From CAYLSO01 sp964386525 (GTDB taxonomy: Bacteria > Eisenbacteria > RBG-16-71-46 > DASYSL01), in assembly GCA_964386525.1 (NCBI GenBank), contig CAYLSO010000161.1, forward strand, positions 1 to 22,721: 22,721 nt of DNA, in the 5' to 3' direction. The position numbers and the translations under genes were made by a program. The notes beneath the pieces are model-generated. The model did no database searches. It was not told the origin of the DNA and worked only from the letters and a program-made list of their open reading frames with translations. The stretch's first letter is position 1. Each line of letters starts with the position of its first letter. Positions 15,083-21,876 of this stretch are shown here, in pieces.

Positions 15083-16120
15083 GTGAAGCGCGAAGACTAT
15101 CTGCGGCACCCCACCCGTCCGCTCGAGCTCTCCCAGGTCAAGACGGTCGCCCACCTGGTGGAGGCCTTCGGGGGGACCTCGTTCCAGAGCCGCATGCTGC
15201 ACCGGGCGATGCGGGTCTGGGGCGAGGCCCTGGCCGAGCCGGACTGCTGCATCTTCCTCGGGCTGTCGGGGGCCATGGTCCCGGCGGGCATGCGCAAGGT
15301 GGTCGTGGACCTGGTGCGCGCGCGCTGCGTGGACGTGCTGGTCTCGACCGGCGCCAACCTCTACCACGACCTCTACGAGGGCACCGGCGGGCTGCACTAC
15401 CTCGGCCATCCGCAGGTGGACGACGAGGAGCTGGCGCGCCACGACATCGACCGCGTCTACGACACCTACGCCGACGACAAGGCGTTCCAGAAGATGGACG
15501 CGGTCATCGCCGACCTGGCCGCCAGCCTCGAGCCGCGGCCCTTCTCGACGCGCGAGTTCCTGCGCGAGGCGGGCCTCAAGCTCAAGACCGCCGAGTGCAT
15601 CGTGGGCGTCTGCGCCGCGGAGGGCGTGCCCGTCTTCTGCCCGACCTTCCACGACTCGGGGTGGGGGATCGGCTGGGCGCGCATGTACCACCAGGCGGAA
15701 CGGGCCGGCCGCCCGCACGCCACCCTCGATCTGATCCGCGACAACCTCGAGATCGCCCGGTTGCGCATGGCGGTCAAGGAGTCGGCGGGCATCTACATCG
15801 GCGGCGGCGTGCCCAAGAACTACACGCAGCAGATCGAGCCCATGATCGAGGTGATGACCGACCAGAAGGGCCCGGGCCACCGCTACGCCATCCAGATCAC
15901 TACCGACGCGCCGCACTGGGGCGGTCTTTCCGGCTGCACCTTCGAGGAGGCGAAGTCGTGGGACAAGCTGGTGGACGGGTTCCACGGCGCGCAGGTGTTC
16001 CTCGAGGCCTCGGTCGGCTTCCCGCTGCTCGCCAAGGCGGTGCTGGAGCGCTTCGGGGAGAAGGCGGCGGCGCGACAGCGGGGCTTCCTGGAGGGCGCGC
16101 ACGCCGGCTGGAAGCGCTGA
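15083..16120 (+). CDS. Deoxyhypusine synthase-family protein
   Basis: The product is 345 residues, like archaeal and bacterial members of the family. The GTG start at 15083 has GAGGAGGG seven bases upstream. Family landmarks are GGTSFQSR (30-37), FLGLSGAMVPAGMR (58-71), VDVLVSTGANLYHDL (83-97), HDSGWGI (190-196), an NAD-binding GGGVPKNYTQQ (240-250), and EAKSWDKL (289-296). K295 aligns with the lysine that forms the enzyme-imine intermediate in deoxyhypusine synthase. Eukaryotic and archaeal enzymes move the aminobutyl group of spermidine onto eIF5A. Bacteria lack canonical eIF5A hypusination, and some bacterial homologues make homospermidine or other polyamines, so that role is more plausible here, though not proven. 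It is cytoplasmic, and follows a 253-bp gap divergent from the rhomboid gene. Confidence 0.93.
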   Translation: MKREDYLRHPTRPLELSQVKTVAHLVEAFGGTSFQSRMLHRAMRVWGEALAEPDCCIFLGLSGAMVPAGMRKVVVDLVRARCVDVLVSTGANLYHDLYEGTGGLHYLGHPQVDDEELARHDIDRVYDTYADDKAFQKMDAVIADLAASLEPRPFSTREFLREAGLKLKTAECIVGVCAAEGVPVFCPTFHDSGWGIGWARMYHQAERAGRPHATLDLIRDNLEIARLRMAVKESAGIYIGGGVPKNYTQQIEPMIEVMTDQKGPGHRYAIQITTDAPHWGGLSGCTFEEAKSWDKLVDGFHGAQVFLEASVGFPLLAKAVLERFGEKAAARQRGFLEGAHAGWKR

Positions 16121-16241
16121 CGCCTTGCGCCGGACTCGGTGGCGGCGGGGGCGTGGATCTGAGCGGGGTCGTCACGCGGGGCTGCCCTGCGCTTCGACTT
16201 CCGGCGCTGAGCCCGGCGCACAGTCGGCTGCGGGAGGCACG

Positions 16242-16907
16242 ATGCGGGTTCCCGGTCCGATCCTTTTCGGCGTCGCCTGTCTGGTCGGCGCGGCCGCGCT
16301 CGGCGTCGCCCGCCCCGGCAGCGCCGCCGCGGTCGACGCCGAGCTCCCCCGGGGCAGCTGGTCGGCCGGTGCCCTGGGCGCCTACGCCATCCTCGACATG
16401 AGCGACCTCAACGCCGCGCTTCAGGCCAGCTCCGGCTCCGATTTCGAGGAGCTCGGGCACGGGTGGGAGGGCGCGCTCGACGTGCGTTACGCCTTCCGCA
16501 AGGAGTTCTTCGTCGGCCTGGAAGGCGGCTACGTGCACGGCGAGGCTGAGGACCGCGCGCTGGCCCGCGACCCGGTCGAAGTGGGCGGTGTGCCGCTCCA
16601 GGTGATCGCCGGCGGGACCGTCGGCCGCTCGGGCGATCTCGCCGTGCGTATCGTCGCCGGCATCGGCGTGCTGCTCGGCGGCGGGGTGGCCACCGGGGGC
16701 GAGACTCTCGCCTCGGGGACGGGCTTGCTCACGTCGCTGGGCGGGGAGGCGGAGCTGCGGCTGGCGCGGGGGTTCGCGGTGACCGCCCAGGCGCTGGCGC
16801 GCCAGGCCAAGGTGAGCGAGCCGGGCGACCTGGGATACGACCTGGATTTCAGCGGCGGCAGCCTGCGCCTCGGGGTGAGGGGCTACTGGGGAGGCACGAC
16901 CCCATGA
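16242..16907 (+). CDS. Predicted outer-membrane beta-barrel protein
   Basis: The product is 221 residues. The ATG at 16242 has GGGAGG four bases upstream. Residues 1-30 form a signal peptide (MRVPGPILFGVACLVGAAAL, then an Ala-rich cleavage region). The mature part alternates hydrophobic and polar residues in short strands separated by Gly-rich turns, for example GWEGALDVRYAFRKEFFVGL, LAVRIVAGIGVLLGGGV and SLRLGVRGYWGG. This is the look of small OmpA/OmpW-type eight-stranded barrels, but I cannot name a family. It is the first gene of a tight three-gene unit: its TGA overlaps the esterase ATG (ATGA). The 121 bp before it shows no clear promoter. Localisation is probable; function unknown. Confidence 0.85.
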   Translation: MRVPGPILFGVACLVGAAALGVARPGSAAAVDAELPRGSWSAGALGAYAILDMSDLNAALQASSGSDFEELGHGWEGALDVRYAFRKEFFVGLEGGYVHGEAEDRALARDPVEVGGVPLQVIAGGTVGRSGDLAVRIVAGIGVLLGGGVATGGETLASGTGLLTSLGGEAELRLARGFAVTAQALARQAKVSEPGDLGYDLDFSGGSLRLGVRGYWGGTTP

Positions 16908-17953
16908 GCCGGCCGGCGCCGACGCGCGGGACCGCGCCCGCCCGCGGCATGGGGACGGTGGTGCGCCCGCGCTTCTCCAGCCGCGCCCTGCGCGGCAATC
17001 CCATGGGCGACCCGCACGAGCGCGAAGTCGTCGTCTACCTGCCGCCGGGATACGATTCCCCCGCCCACCGCGGCCGTCGCTACCCGGTGGTCTTCGTGCT
17101 GGCCGGCTTCACCGGCCGGGGCTCCATGCTGCTCAACGCCGGCGCCTGGAACGACGGCTTCGACCGCCGCCTCGACCGGCTCATCGGCGCCGGCAAGGTG
17201 CGGCCGCTGATCGCCGTCCTGCCCGACTGCTTCACCCGCCTGGGCGGCAGCCAGTACCTCGACTCGGCGGCCACGGGGCGCTACGAGACCTACCTGGTGC
17301 GCGAGTTGGTGCCCTGGGTGGACCGCAACTTCCGCACCCTGCCGGGGCCGCGCCACCGCGCCGTCATGGGCAAGTCGAGCGGCGGCTACGGGGCCATCGT
17401 GCAGGGCATGAAGCACCCCGGCGTGTTCGGCAGCGTCGTGGACCACTCGGGGGACGCGGCCTTCGAGTACTGCTACCTGCCCGACTTCCCCCGCTGCCTC
17501 GATCAGATCCGCATCCACGGCGGCGTGCGGGGCTTCCTGCGCGCCTTCGAGCGCGCTCCCAAGAAGACGATGCCGCTCATGCAGGCTCTGAACATCCTGG
17601 CCATGGCGTCCTGCTACTCGGCCGACCCGCGGGCCCGGGAGAGCCTCGGCATCGGCCTGCCGTTCGATCTGGAGACCGGCGCTGCGCGGCCCGCGGTGTG
17701 GCGCCGCTGGCTGGCCCACGACCCGGTACGCATGGCGGCGCGTTACGCCCGCAACCTGCGGCGCCTGCGCTTCGTGTTCCTCGACTGCGGGCTGCGCGAC
17801 GAGTTCAATCTGCACTGGGGGGCGCGGATCCTGTCGCGCGATCTGACCCGGCTCGGGGTCGAGCACGTGCACGAGGAATTCGACGACGGGCACATGGACA
17901 TCCCCTACCGCTTCGACATCTCCTTGCCGCGGCTCTCGCGGCACCTCGGTTGA
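16904..17953 (+). CDS. Esterase-family alpha/beta hydrolase (esterase D / PF00756 type)
   Basis: The product is 349 residues. The core is an alpha/beta hydrolase of the putative-esterase family: REVVVYLPPGYDSP (40-53), RYPVVFVLAGFTGRG (59-73), LIAVLPDCF (102-110), YLVRELVPWVDRNF (130-143), the nucleophile elbow GKSSGG (156-161, S158 in GxSxG), an acidic residue in DCGLRDEF (D299 likely), and H330 in DDGHMD. The triad is thus complete. The family includes S-formylglutathione hydrolases, feruloyl and enterochelin esterases and mycolyltransferases, so the substrate is open. No signal peptide is present; residues 1-22 are a poorly ordered Arg/Pro/Ala-rich lead-in, so it probably stays in the cytoplasm. 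The ATG overlaps the stop of the barrel gene, and the lipoprotein gene starts 26 bp later. Confidence 0.92.
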   Translation: MSRPAPTRGTAPARGMGTVVRPRFSSRALRGNPMGDPHEREVVVYLPPGYDSPAHRGRRYPVVFVLAGFTGRGSMLLNAGAWNDGFDRRLDRLIGAGKVRPLIAVLPDCFTRLGGSQYLDSAATGRYETYLVRELVPWVDRNFRTLPGPRHRAVMGKSSGGYGAIVQGMKHPGVFGSVVDHSGDAAFEYCYLPDFPRCLDQIRIHGGVRGFLRAFERAPKKTMPLMQALNILAMASCYSADPRARESLGIGLPFDLETGAARPAVWRRWLAHDPVRMAARYARNLRRLRFVFLDCGLRDEFNLHWGARILSRDLTRLGVEHVHEEFDDGHMDIPYRFDISLPRLSRHLG

Positions 17954-17979
17954 AGGGACGGGAAGGAGCCCCGCACGAG

Positions 17980-19341
17980 ATGCCTGGACCGTCCCGAATG
18001 CGGCTGCGGATCCTCCTGCCCCTCGTCGGCGTCGCGCTCGGCGCCTGCCCCAGCGCGGCGGGCGACACCGGCACGATCGCCGGCCGGGTCTTCGACTCGA
18101 CCACCCGCGCCCCGCTGCCGCTGGCCACGGTCATCCTCCACACCGTCCCGGCGCGCTGGTGGACACTGGCCGACAGCGACGGCCGCTTCATCATCCACGA
18201 CGTGTCCGGCGGATCCTGGGAGATGGCGGTCAGCGCGCTCGGCTATCAGACGGTGATCGGCTCGGTGCCCGTGGGGGCGGGGGAGACGACCGGGGTCTCA
18301 GCCAGCTTGCGCCCCGGGACCGACACCTTGACCGTCGCCACACGGCAGGTCGGCCCGCGCGCGCCCCTGATCGTCAACTTCCCCCCCGTATCCGAGCTGC
18401 AAGGCGACGGGCTGACCGGCTCGTGGTACTCGGCGGAGTTCCCCCGGGCGGTGGGGTTCACGGCGGACGGCCAGCGGCTGGGAGTCGGGACGCGGTCGGG
18501 GCTGGCTCTGTACCGCCCGCGCGGCGACCAACTGCTGCTCGACGAGACCTGGCGCTTTCCGGCCCCGGGGCCGACCGACCTCGCCGTTACCGCCGGCCCG
18601 GACGGGATCCTGCGCGTGCGGGCCTCAGCCGCCTCGCTGCTCCTGGTCAAGGAGCCGCAGCCTGATCTCGAGATCTGGCCCGTCGAGCACCTCGCCGACG
18701 CAGGCAACTCCGTGCACCTGCGTTTCGTCTTCAGCGGCGACCGGCGGCGGCTGGTGGCCTGGGGACCGGCCACGCGGCGGCCGGTCGTCTGGCGAGTGGG
18801 CGACGGCACCACGCTGGCCGAGCTGCCGACGGATCTGGAAGTGCGGTGCGCGGCGTTCACGCCCGATTCCGCCACTGTGCTGCTCGGCGGCAAGGGGAGC
18901 GGGCACGTCGCCGAGCTCTGGGACCTCGTCGGGCGCCGCCTGCTCGCTCGCTTGCCCGCCGACAGCGCGCTCAGCGCGGCGCGCTCGCTGGCCGTCGACC
19001 CGCGCGGCCGCTTCTTCGTCATCGGCAACACGGATCTCACGCTGTCGTGCTGGAGCCTCCGCGACCTCAGCCCGCGCTGGCGGCTGGCGCCCAACGGCTG
19101 CTGCGCCGGGGACTTCCTCGCGCTGTCTCCGGACGGGGAGTTGCTCGTGACCGGGTCGGGATCGGGGGTGGTCTTCGTGGACACCGGCTCCGGCACGGTG
19201 GTCCGCAAGCTGAAGACCAACCACGAGCGGGGCATCCGCGGCGCCGCCTTCGCGCCCGACGGCCAGTCGCTGGCCACCATCGGCTACGACTCCCGGCTGG
19301 CGTTGTGGAGGGTGGACCGGCTGCTGGCCCGGCGGCAGTGA
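17980..19341 (+). CDS. Lipoprotein with carboxypeptidase-regulatory-like domain and beta-propeller-type repeats
   Basis: The product is 453 residues. The ATG at 17980 has an AAGGAG-type site about 11 bases upstream; a second in-frame ATG at 17998 is possible and also gives a full signal. The signal ends in a lipobox-like LGAC with C23, so the protein is probably lipidated, otherwise secreted. Residues 28-110 form a CarboxypepD-regulatory-like beta-sandwich (GTIAGRVFDSTTRAPLPLATV ... DGRFIIHDVSGGSW). From about 150 onward there are repeated WD40-like units: FTADGQRLGVG, FSGDRRRLVAWG, FTPDSATVLLGG, VDPRGRFFVIG, LSPDGELLVTGSG and FAPDGQSLATIGYDSRLALWRV. This suggests a six- or seven-bladed propeller acting as a binding scaffold in the envelope; no catalytic motif is visible. 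It is the third gene of the unit with the barrel and esterase, and converges on the next gene with a 6-bp gap. Confidence 0.86.
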   Translation: MPGPSRMRLRILLPLVGVALGACPSAAGDTGTIAGRVFDSTTRAPLPLATVILHTVPARWWTLADSDGRFIIHDVSGGSWEMAVSALGYQTVIGSVPVGAGETTGVSASLRPGTDTLTVATRQVGPRAPLIVNFPPVSELQGDGLTGSWYSAEFPRAVGFTADGQRLGVGTRSGLALYRPRGDQLLLDETWRFPAPGPTDLAVTAGPDGILRVRASAASLLLVKEPQPDLEIWPVEHLADAGNSVHLRFVFSGDRRRLVAWGPATRRPVVWRVGDGTTLAELPTDLEVRCAAFTPDSATVLLGGKGSGHVAELWDLVGRRLLARLPADSALSAARSLAVDPRGRFFVIGNTDLTLSCWSLRDLSPRWRLAPNGCCAGDFLALSPDGELLVTGSGSGVVFVDTGSGTVVRKLKTNHERGIRGAAFAPDGQSLATIGYDSRLALWRVDRLLARRQ

Positions 19342-19347
19342 CGGAGC

Positions 19348-19836
19348 CTAGGCGGGCGGGCCGCCTTCCGCGTCGGGGTCGCCCTCCTCCGGTTCTTCGT
19401 CCTCCTCCTGCTCCCCCAGGTCGAAGTCTTCGCCGTCGTCGTCGTCGGCTTCGTCCAGCCCGAAGACCAGCTCCGTGGAGGCGTACGTGGTGCCCGTGTT
19501 GCGCACCAGCGCGACCACTTGGTCGAGGAAGAGGCCGAGGTCGTCGGAGGCCAGGGTGGACAGCGGGTGCACGAACAGCGACCAGACTTCGTTGTCGCGC
19601 ATGGTGAACCTGGCGTCCAGGGCGCGGTCGAAGTTGGCGCGCAGCAGCAGGGCGAGGAAATCGGGGTCGAGGGTGCGGATCTCGCCGATGGGAGCCATGA
19701 TGCGCATCCGGTTGTGCTCCTCGTCGCAGAGGAGGTAGACGGGCACGTCGGCGCGCGCACCGCGCCACACGCCGTCGCGGCCCTCGAGATCGGCGAGCAG
19801 GGACGGCAGGAGCGCGCCCAGGGTTCTCTGGTTCAT
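19348..19836 (-). CDS. Hypothetical protein with acidic C-terminal tail (YbjN/CesT-like pattern)
   Basis: The product is 162 residues. The ATG at 19836 has GGAGG six bases upstream. Residues 1-125 look like a compact alpha/beta domain: an N-terminal helix, strands ADVPVYLLCDEEHNRMRIMAPIG, then LDPDFLALLLRANFDRALDARFTMRDNEVWSLFVHPLSTL and a long helix LGLFLDQVVALVRN. This order resembles YbjN-type proteins and type III secretion chaperones of the CesT fold, which bind other proteins, but the similarity is only by eye. Residues 128-162 are a run of Asp and Glu, encoded partly by GTC repeats on the plus strand. No signal peptide or membrane segment is present. It is divergent from the RNase gene across 87 bp and convergent with the lipoprotein gene. 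No secretion system is in the window. Function unknown. Confidence 0.85.
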   Translation of the reverse strand: MNQRTLGALLPSLLADLEGRDGVWRGARADVPVYLLCDEEHNRMRIMAPIGEIRTLDPDFLALLLRANFDRALDARFTMRDNEVWSLFVHPLSTLASDDLGLFLDQVVALVRNTGTTYASTELVFGLDEADDDDGEDFDLGEQEEDEEPEEGDPDAEGGPPA

Positions 19837-19923
19837 CCGTTCCCTCCGCTGTGCGAAGCTGGCGGCGGGCATCGTACACCCGCGTCCGGCGCGGGGGGGA
19901 GAAGGGCGCGAAGGAGGCGATAG

Positions 19924-21312
19924 ATGGAGATCCAGTTCCTGGGAGCGGCGGGCACGGTCACGGGCTCCAAGCATCTCTTGCGCCTCGGCGGCGGTGACTG
20001 GCTGGTGGACTGCGGGCTCTACCAGGGCCTCAAGGAACTGCGGCTGCGCAACTGGGACCCCTTCCCCGTGCCGCCGGAGTCGCTGCGCGGCGTCATCGCC
20101 ACGCACGCCCACATCGACCACATCGGCTACCTGCCGCGGCTGGTGCGCGACGGCCTCCGCGGCGACGTCTGGGGGACGCCGGGCACCGCCAAGCTGGCGG
20201 GCATCCTGCTGCCGGACTCCGGCCGCCTGCAGGAGGAAGAAGCCGAGTACCGCGGCCGGCGCGGCCTTTCGAAGCACAAGCGGCCGTTGCCGCTGTACAC
20301 CGAGGAGGAGGGGCAGAAGGCGGCCGAGCGCTTCCGGCGCCTGCGCTACGATGCGCCGCTCGAGCTGGCCCCGGGCGCCCGCGCGACCTTCGTGCAGGCC
20401 GGCCACATCCTCGGCTCGGCGCAGCTGCGCGTCGAGATCGGCGACGGCGGCGAGCGCCGGCGCATCGTCTTCTCCGGCGACCTGGGCCGCTACGACGCGC
20501 CCATCCTCAAGGACCCCGCCCCGCTCGGCGAAGTGGACTACGTGGTCATGGAGAGCACTTACGGCGACCGCGCCCACGACGCCGAGCCGATCGCCGACAA
20601 GCTGGAGCGCATCTTCCGCGAGGCCGTGGCGCGCGGCGGGGCGGTGGTGGTGCCGGCGTTCGCCGTGGGGCGCACGCAGGAGCTGCTCTACCACCTCGAG
20701 CAGCTGGAGAGCGCCGGGCGCGTCCCGCGGCTCCCGAAGTACCTGGACAGCCCGATGGCGGCCGCGGCGACCCGCATCTACGCGGCGACCCCCGAGGACT
20801 TCGACGAGGAGATGCGGGAGCTGGTGCACGAGGGCCGCTCGCCGCTGGCCCAGGCGGAAGTGACCACCACGGCCACCGTCGAGGAGTCGCGCGCCATCAA
20901 CCGCGTCAAGGGCCCGGCGATCATCATCTCGGCCAGCGGCATGGCCACCGGCGGGCGCGTGCTCCACCACCTGCGGCGCCGGCTGCCCGACCCGGCCACC
21001 ACCGTCCTGCTTGTCGGCTACCAGGCCGAGGGCACGCGGGGTCGCCGCCTGCAGGAGGGCGGGCCGACGGTGCGCATCTTCGGCGAGGACGTGCCGGTGC
21101 GCGCCCACGTGGAGACGGTGCACGGCTTCTCCGCCCACGCCGACGCCGACGGCCTGCTGCGCTGGCTGCGCACGGCCCAGCGGCCGCCCCGGCGCGTCTT
21201 CCTGGTGCACGGCGATCCCGAGCCGGCGCGCGTGCTGGAGGGGCGCATCCGCTCCGAGCTGGGCTGGGAGGTCGCCGTGCCGAGGTTCCTGGACCGCTTC
21301 GCGATCGAGTAG
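19924..21312 (+). CDS. Metallo-beta-lactamase/beta-CASP RNA-processing nuclease
   Basis: The product is 462 residues, the usual length of bacterial and archaeal CPSF-like RNases. The ATG at 19924 has AAGGAGG six bases upstream. The motifs are complete: FLGAAGTVTGSKH at the start, HAHIDH (61-66), AGHILGSAQ (about 159-167), SGDLGR (184-189), ESTYGDR (210-216), beta-CASP motif A to C elements VPAFAVGRTQELL (243-255), DSPMA, ISASGMATGGR (335-345), GFSAHAD (401-407) and VHGDPEP (428-434). These residues bind two zinc ions and cleave RNA phosphodiester bonds as endonuclease or 5'-exonuclease. It acts in the cytoplasm in RNA processing or decay. It is probably transcribed alone, divergent from the acidic-tailed hypothetical protein. 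No clear promoter was found in the 87-bp gap. Confidence 0.95.
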   Translation: MEIQFLGAAGTVTGSKHLLRLGGGDWLVDCGLYQGLKELRLRNWDPFPVPPESLRGVIATHAHIDHIGYLPRLVRDGLRGDVWGTPGTAKLAGILLPDSGRLQEEEAEYRGRRGLSKHKRPLPLYTEEEGQKAAERFRRLRYDAPLELAPGARATFVQAGHILGSAQLRVEIGDGGERRRIVFSGDLGRYDAPILKDPAPLGEVDYVVMESTYGDRAHDAEPIADKLERIFREAVARGGAVVVPAFAVGRTQELLYHLEQLESAGRVPRLPKYLDSPMAAAATRIYAATPEDFDEEMRELVHEGRSPLAQAEVTTTATVEESRAINRVKGPAIIISASGMATGGRVLHHLRRRLPDPATTVLLVGYQAEGTRGRRLQEGGPTVRIFGEDVPVRAHVETVHGFSAHADADGLLRWLRTAQRPPRRVFLVHGDPEPARVLEGRIRSELGWEVAVPRFLDRFAIE

Positions 21313-21361
21313 GGGCCCGCAGCGGGCGCGGGGCCCGCCGGGGCGGGATAGAAAAAAGCCT

Positions 21362-21390
21362 CTGAAGACGGGTCGGGAATGGTCTAGAAT
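21362..21390 (+). promoter_or_regulatory. Candidate promoter for the STAS gene
   Basis: CTGAAG (21362-21367) and TAGAAT (21385-21390) are spaced 17 bp apart on the plus strand. The -10 box matches the consensus at five of six positions, the -35 at three. It lies in the 198-bp gap before the STAS gene, preceded by an A6 tract at 21352-21357, and would give a leader of about 115 nt. Confidence 0.42.
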
Positions 21391-21510
21391 CCTGCGGCAG
21401 TCCCGAGGCGGGGAGCCTGCTGTCGCCCCGCCGCGGTGCGCGCTCGACCCCGCCTCGGGCCCCGCGCGGGCACGGCGACCCGGGCCGATGCCGGCCGTCA
21501 GGAGGATGCG

Positions 21511-21858
21511 ATGAAGTACGTGAAGGTCAAGCGACTGGAGGGCGTGGTGGTGCTGACGCCGCGCGGCTACCTCGTCGGGGGGGACGAGACCGACGAGCTG
21601 CAAAAGCTCGTCCAGGACTTGGCGAACGAAGGCAACGACTGTCTGATCGTGAACCTGGCGGAGACCGAGTTCATCAACTCGTGGGCGCTCGGCGTGCTCA
21701 TCGGCGGGCACGTGAACTACTCGAAGCGCAGCGCCCGCATGAAGCTGTCCAACGTCACCGACCGCATCAAGAACATCTTCGTCATCACCAAGCTGATCTC
21801 GGTCTTCGAGGTCTACGAGAGCGAGGAGCTGGCCCTGGCGAGCTTCTCCCGCGCCTGA
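21511..21858 (+). CDS. STAS-domain protein, anti-sigma-factor antagonist type
   Basis: The product is 115 residues and is a single STAS domain like SpoIIAA and RsbV. The ATG at 21511 has GGAGG five bases upstream; the frame before it is unrelated. The fold is readable: strand VVVLTPRGYLVGGDETDEL (12-30), helix QKLVQDLANEGN, strand CLIVNLAETEFINS (44-57), then WALGVLIGGHVNYSKRSA. The family's DSSGLG motif is here N-S-W-A-L-G (56-61): the first Ser (S57) is kept, but the second, phosphorylated as Ser58 in B. subtilis SpoIIAA, is W58. The protein normally binds an anti-sigma kinase and is switched by phosphorylation and by SpoIIE/RsbU-type phosphatases. Such a phosphatase lies immediately downstream on the opposite strand, 18 bp away. 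Regulation by phosphorylation at the canonical site looks impossible here. Confidence 0.93.
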   Translation: MKYVKVKRLEGVVVLTPRGYLVGGDETDELQKLVQDLANEGNDCLIVNLAETEFINSWALGVLIGGHVNYSKRSARMKLSNVTDRIKNIFVITKLISVFEVYESEELALASFSRA

Positions 21859-21876
21859 CCCCGGGGCGCTTCCCGC

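Noticed and set aside
19431..19452. GTC trinucleotide repeat as a phase-variable tract
   Set aside because: A short in-frame triplet run encoding Asp in the acidic tail; length changes would not shift the frame.
21315..21347. GC-rich hairpins after the RNase stop as an intrinsic terminator
   Set aside because: CCCGC/GCGGG can pair, but what follows on the plus strand is an A-run, not a T-run.
19837..21711. Minus-strand extension upstream of the acidic-tailed protein, antisense to the RNase
   Set aside because: The sequence is a composition-driven shadow of the RNase gene; GGAGG before 19836 sets the start.
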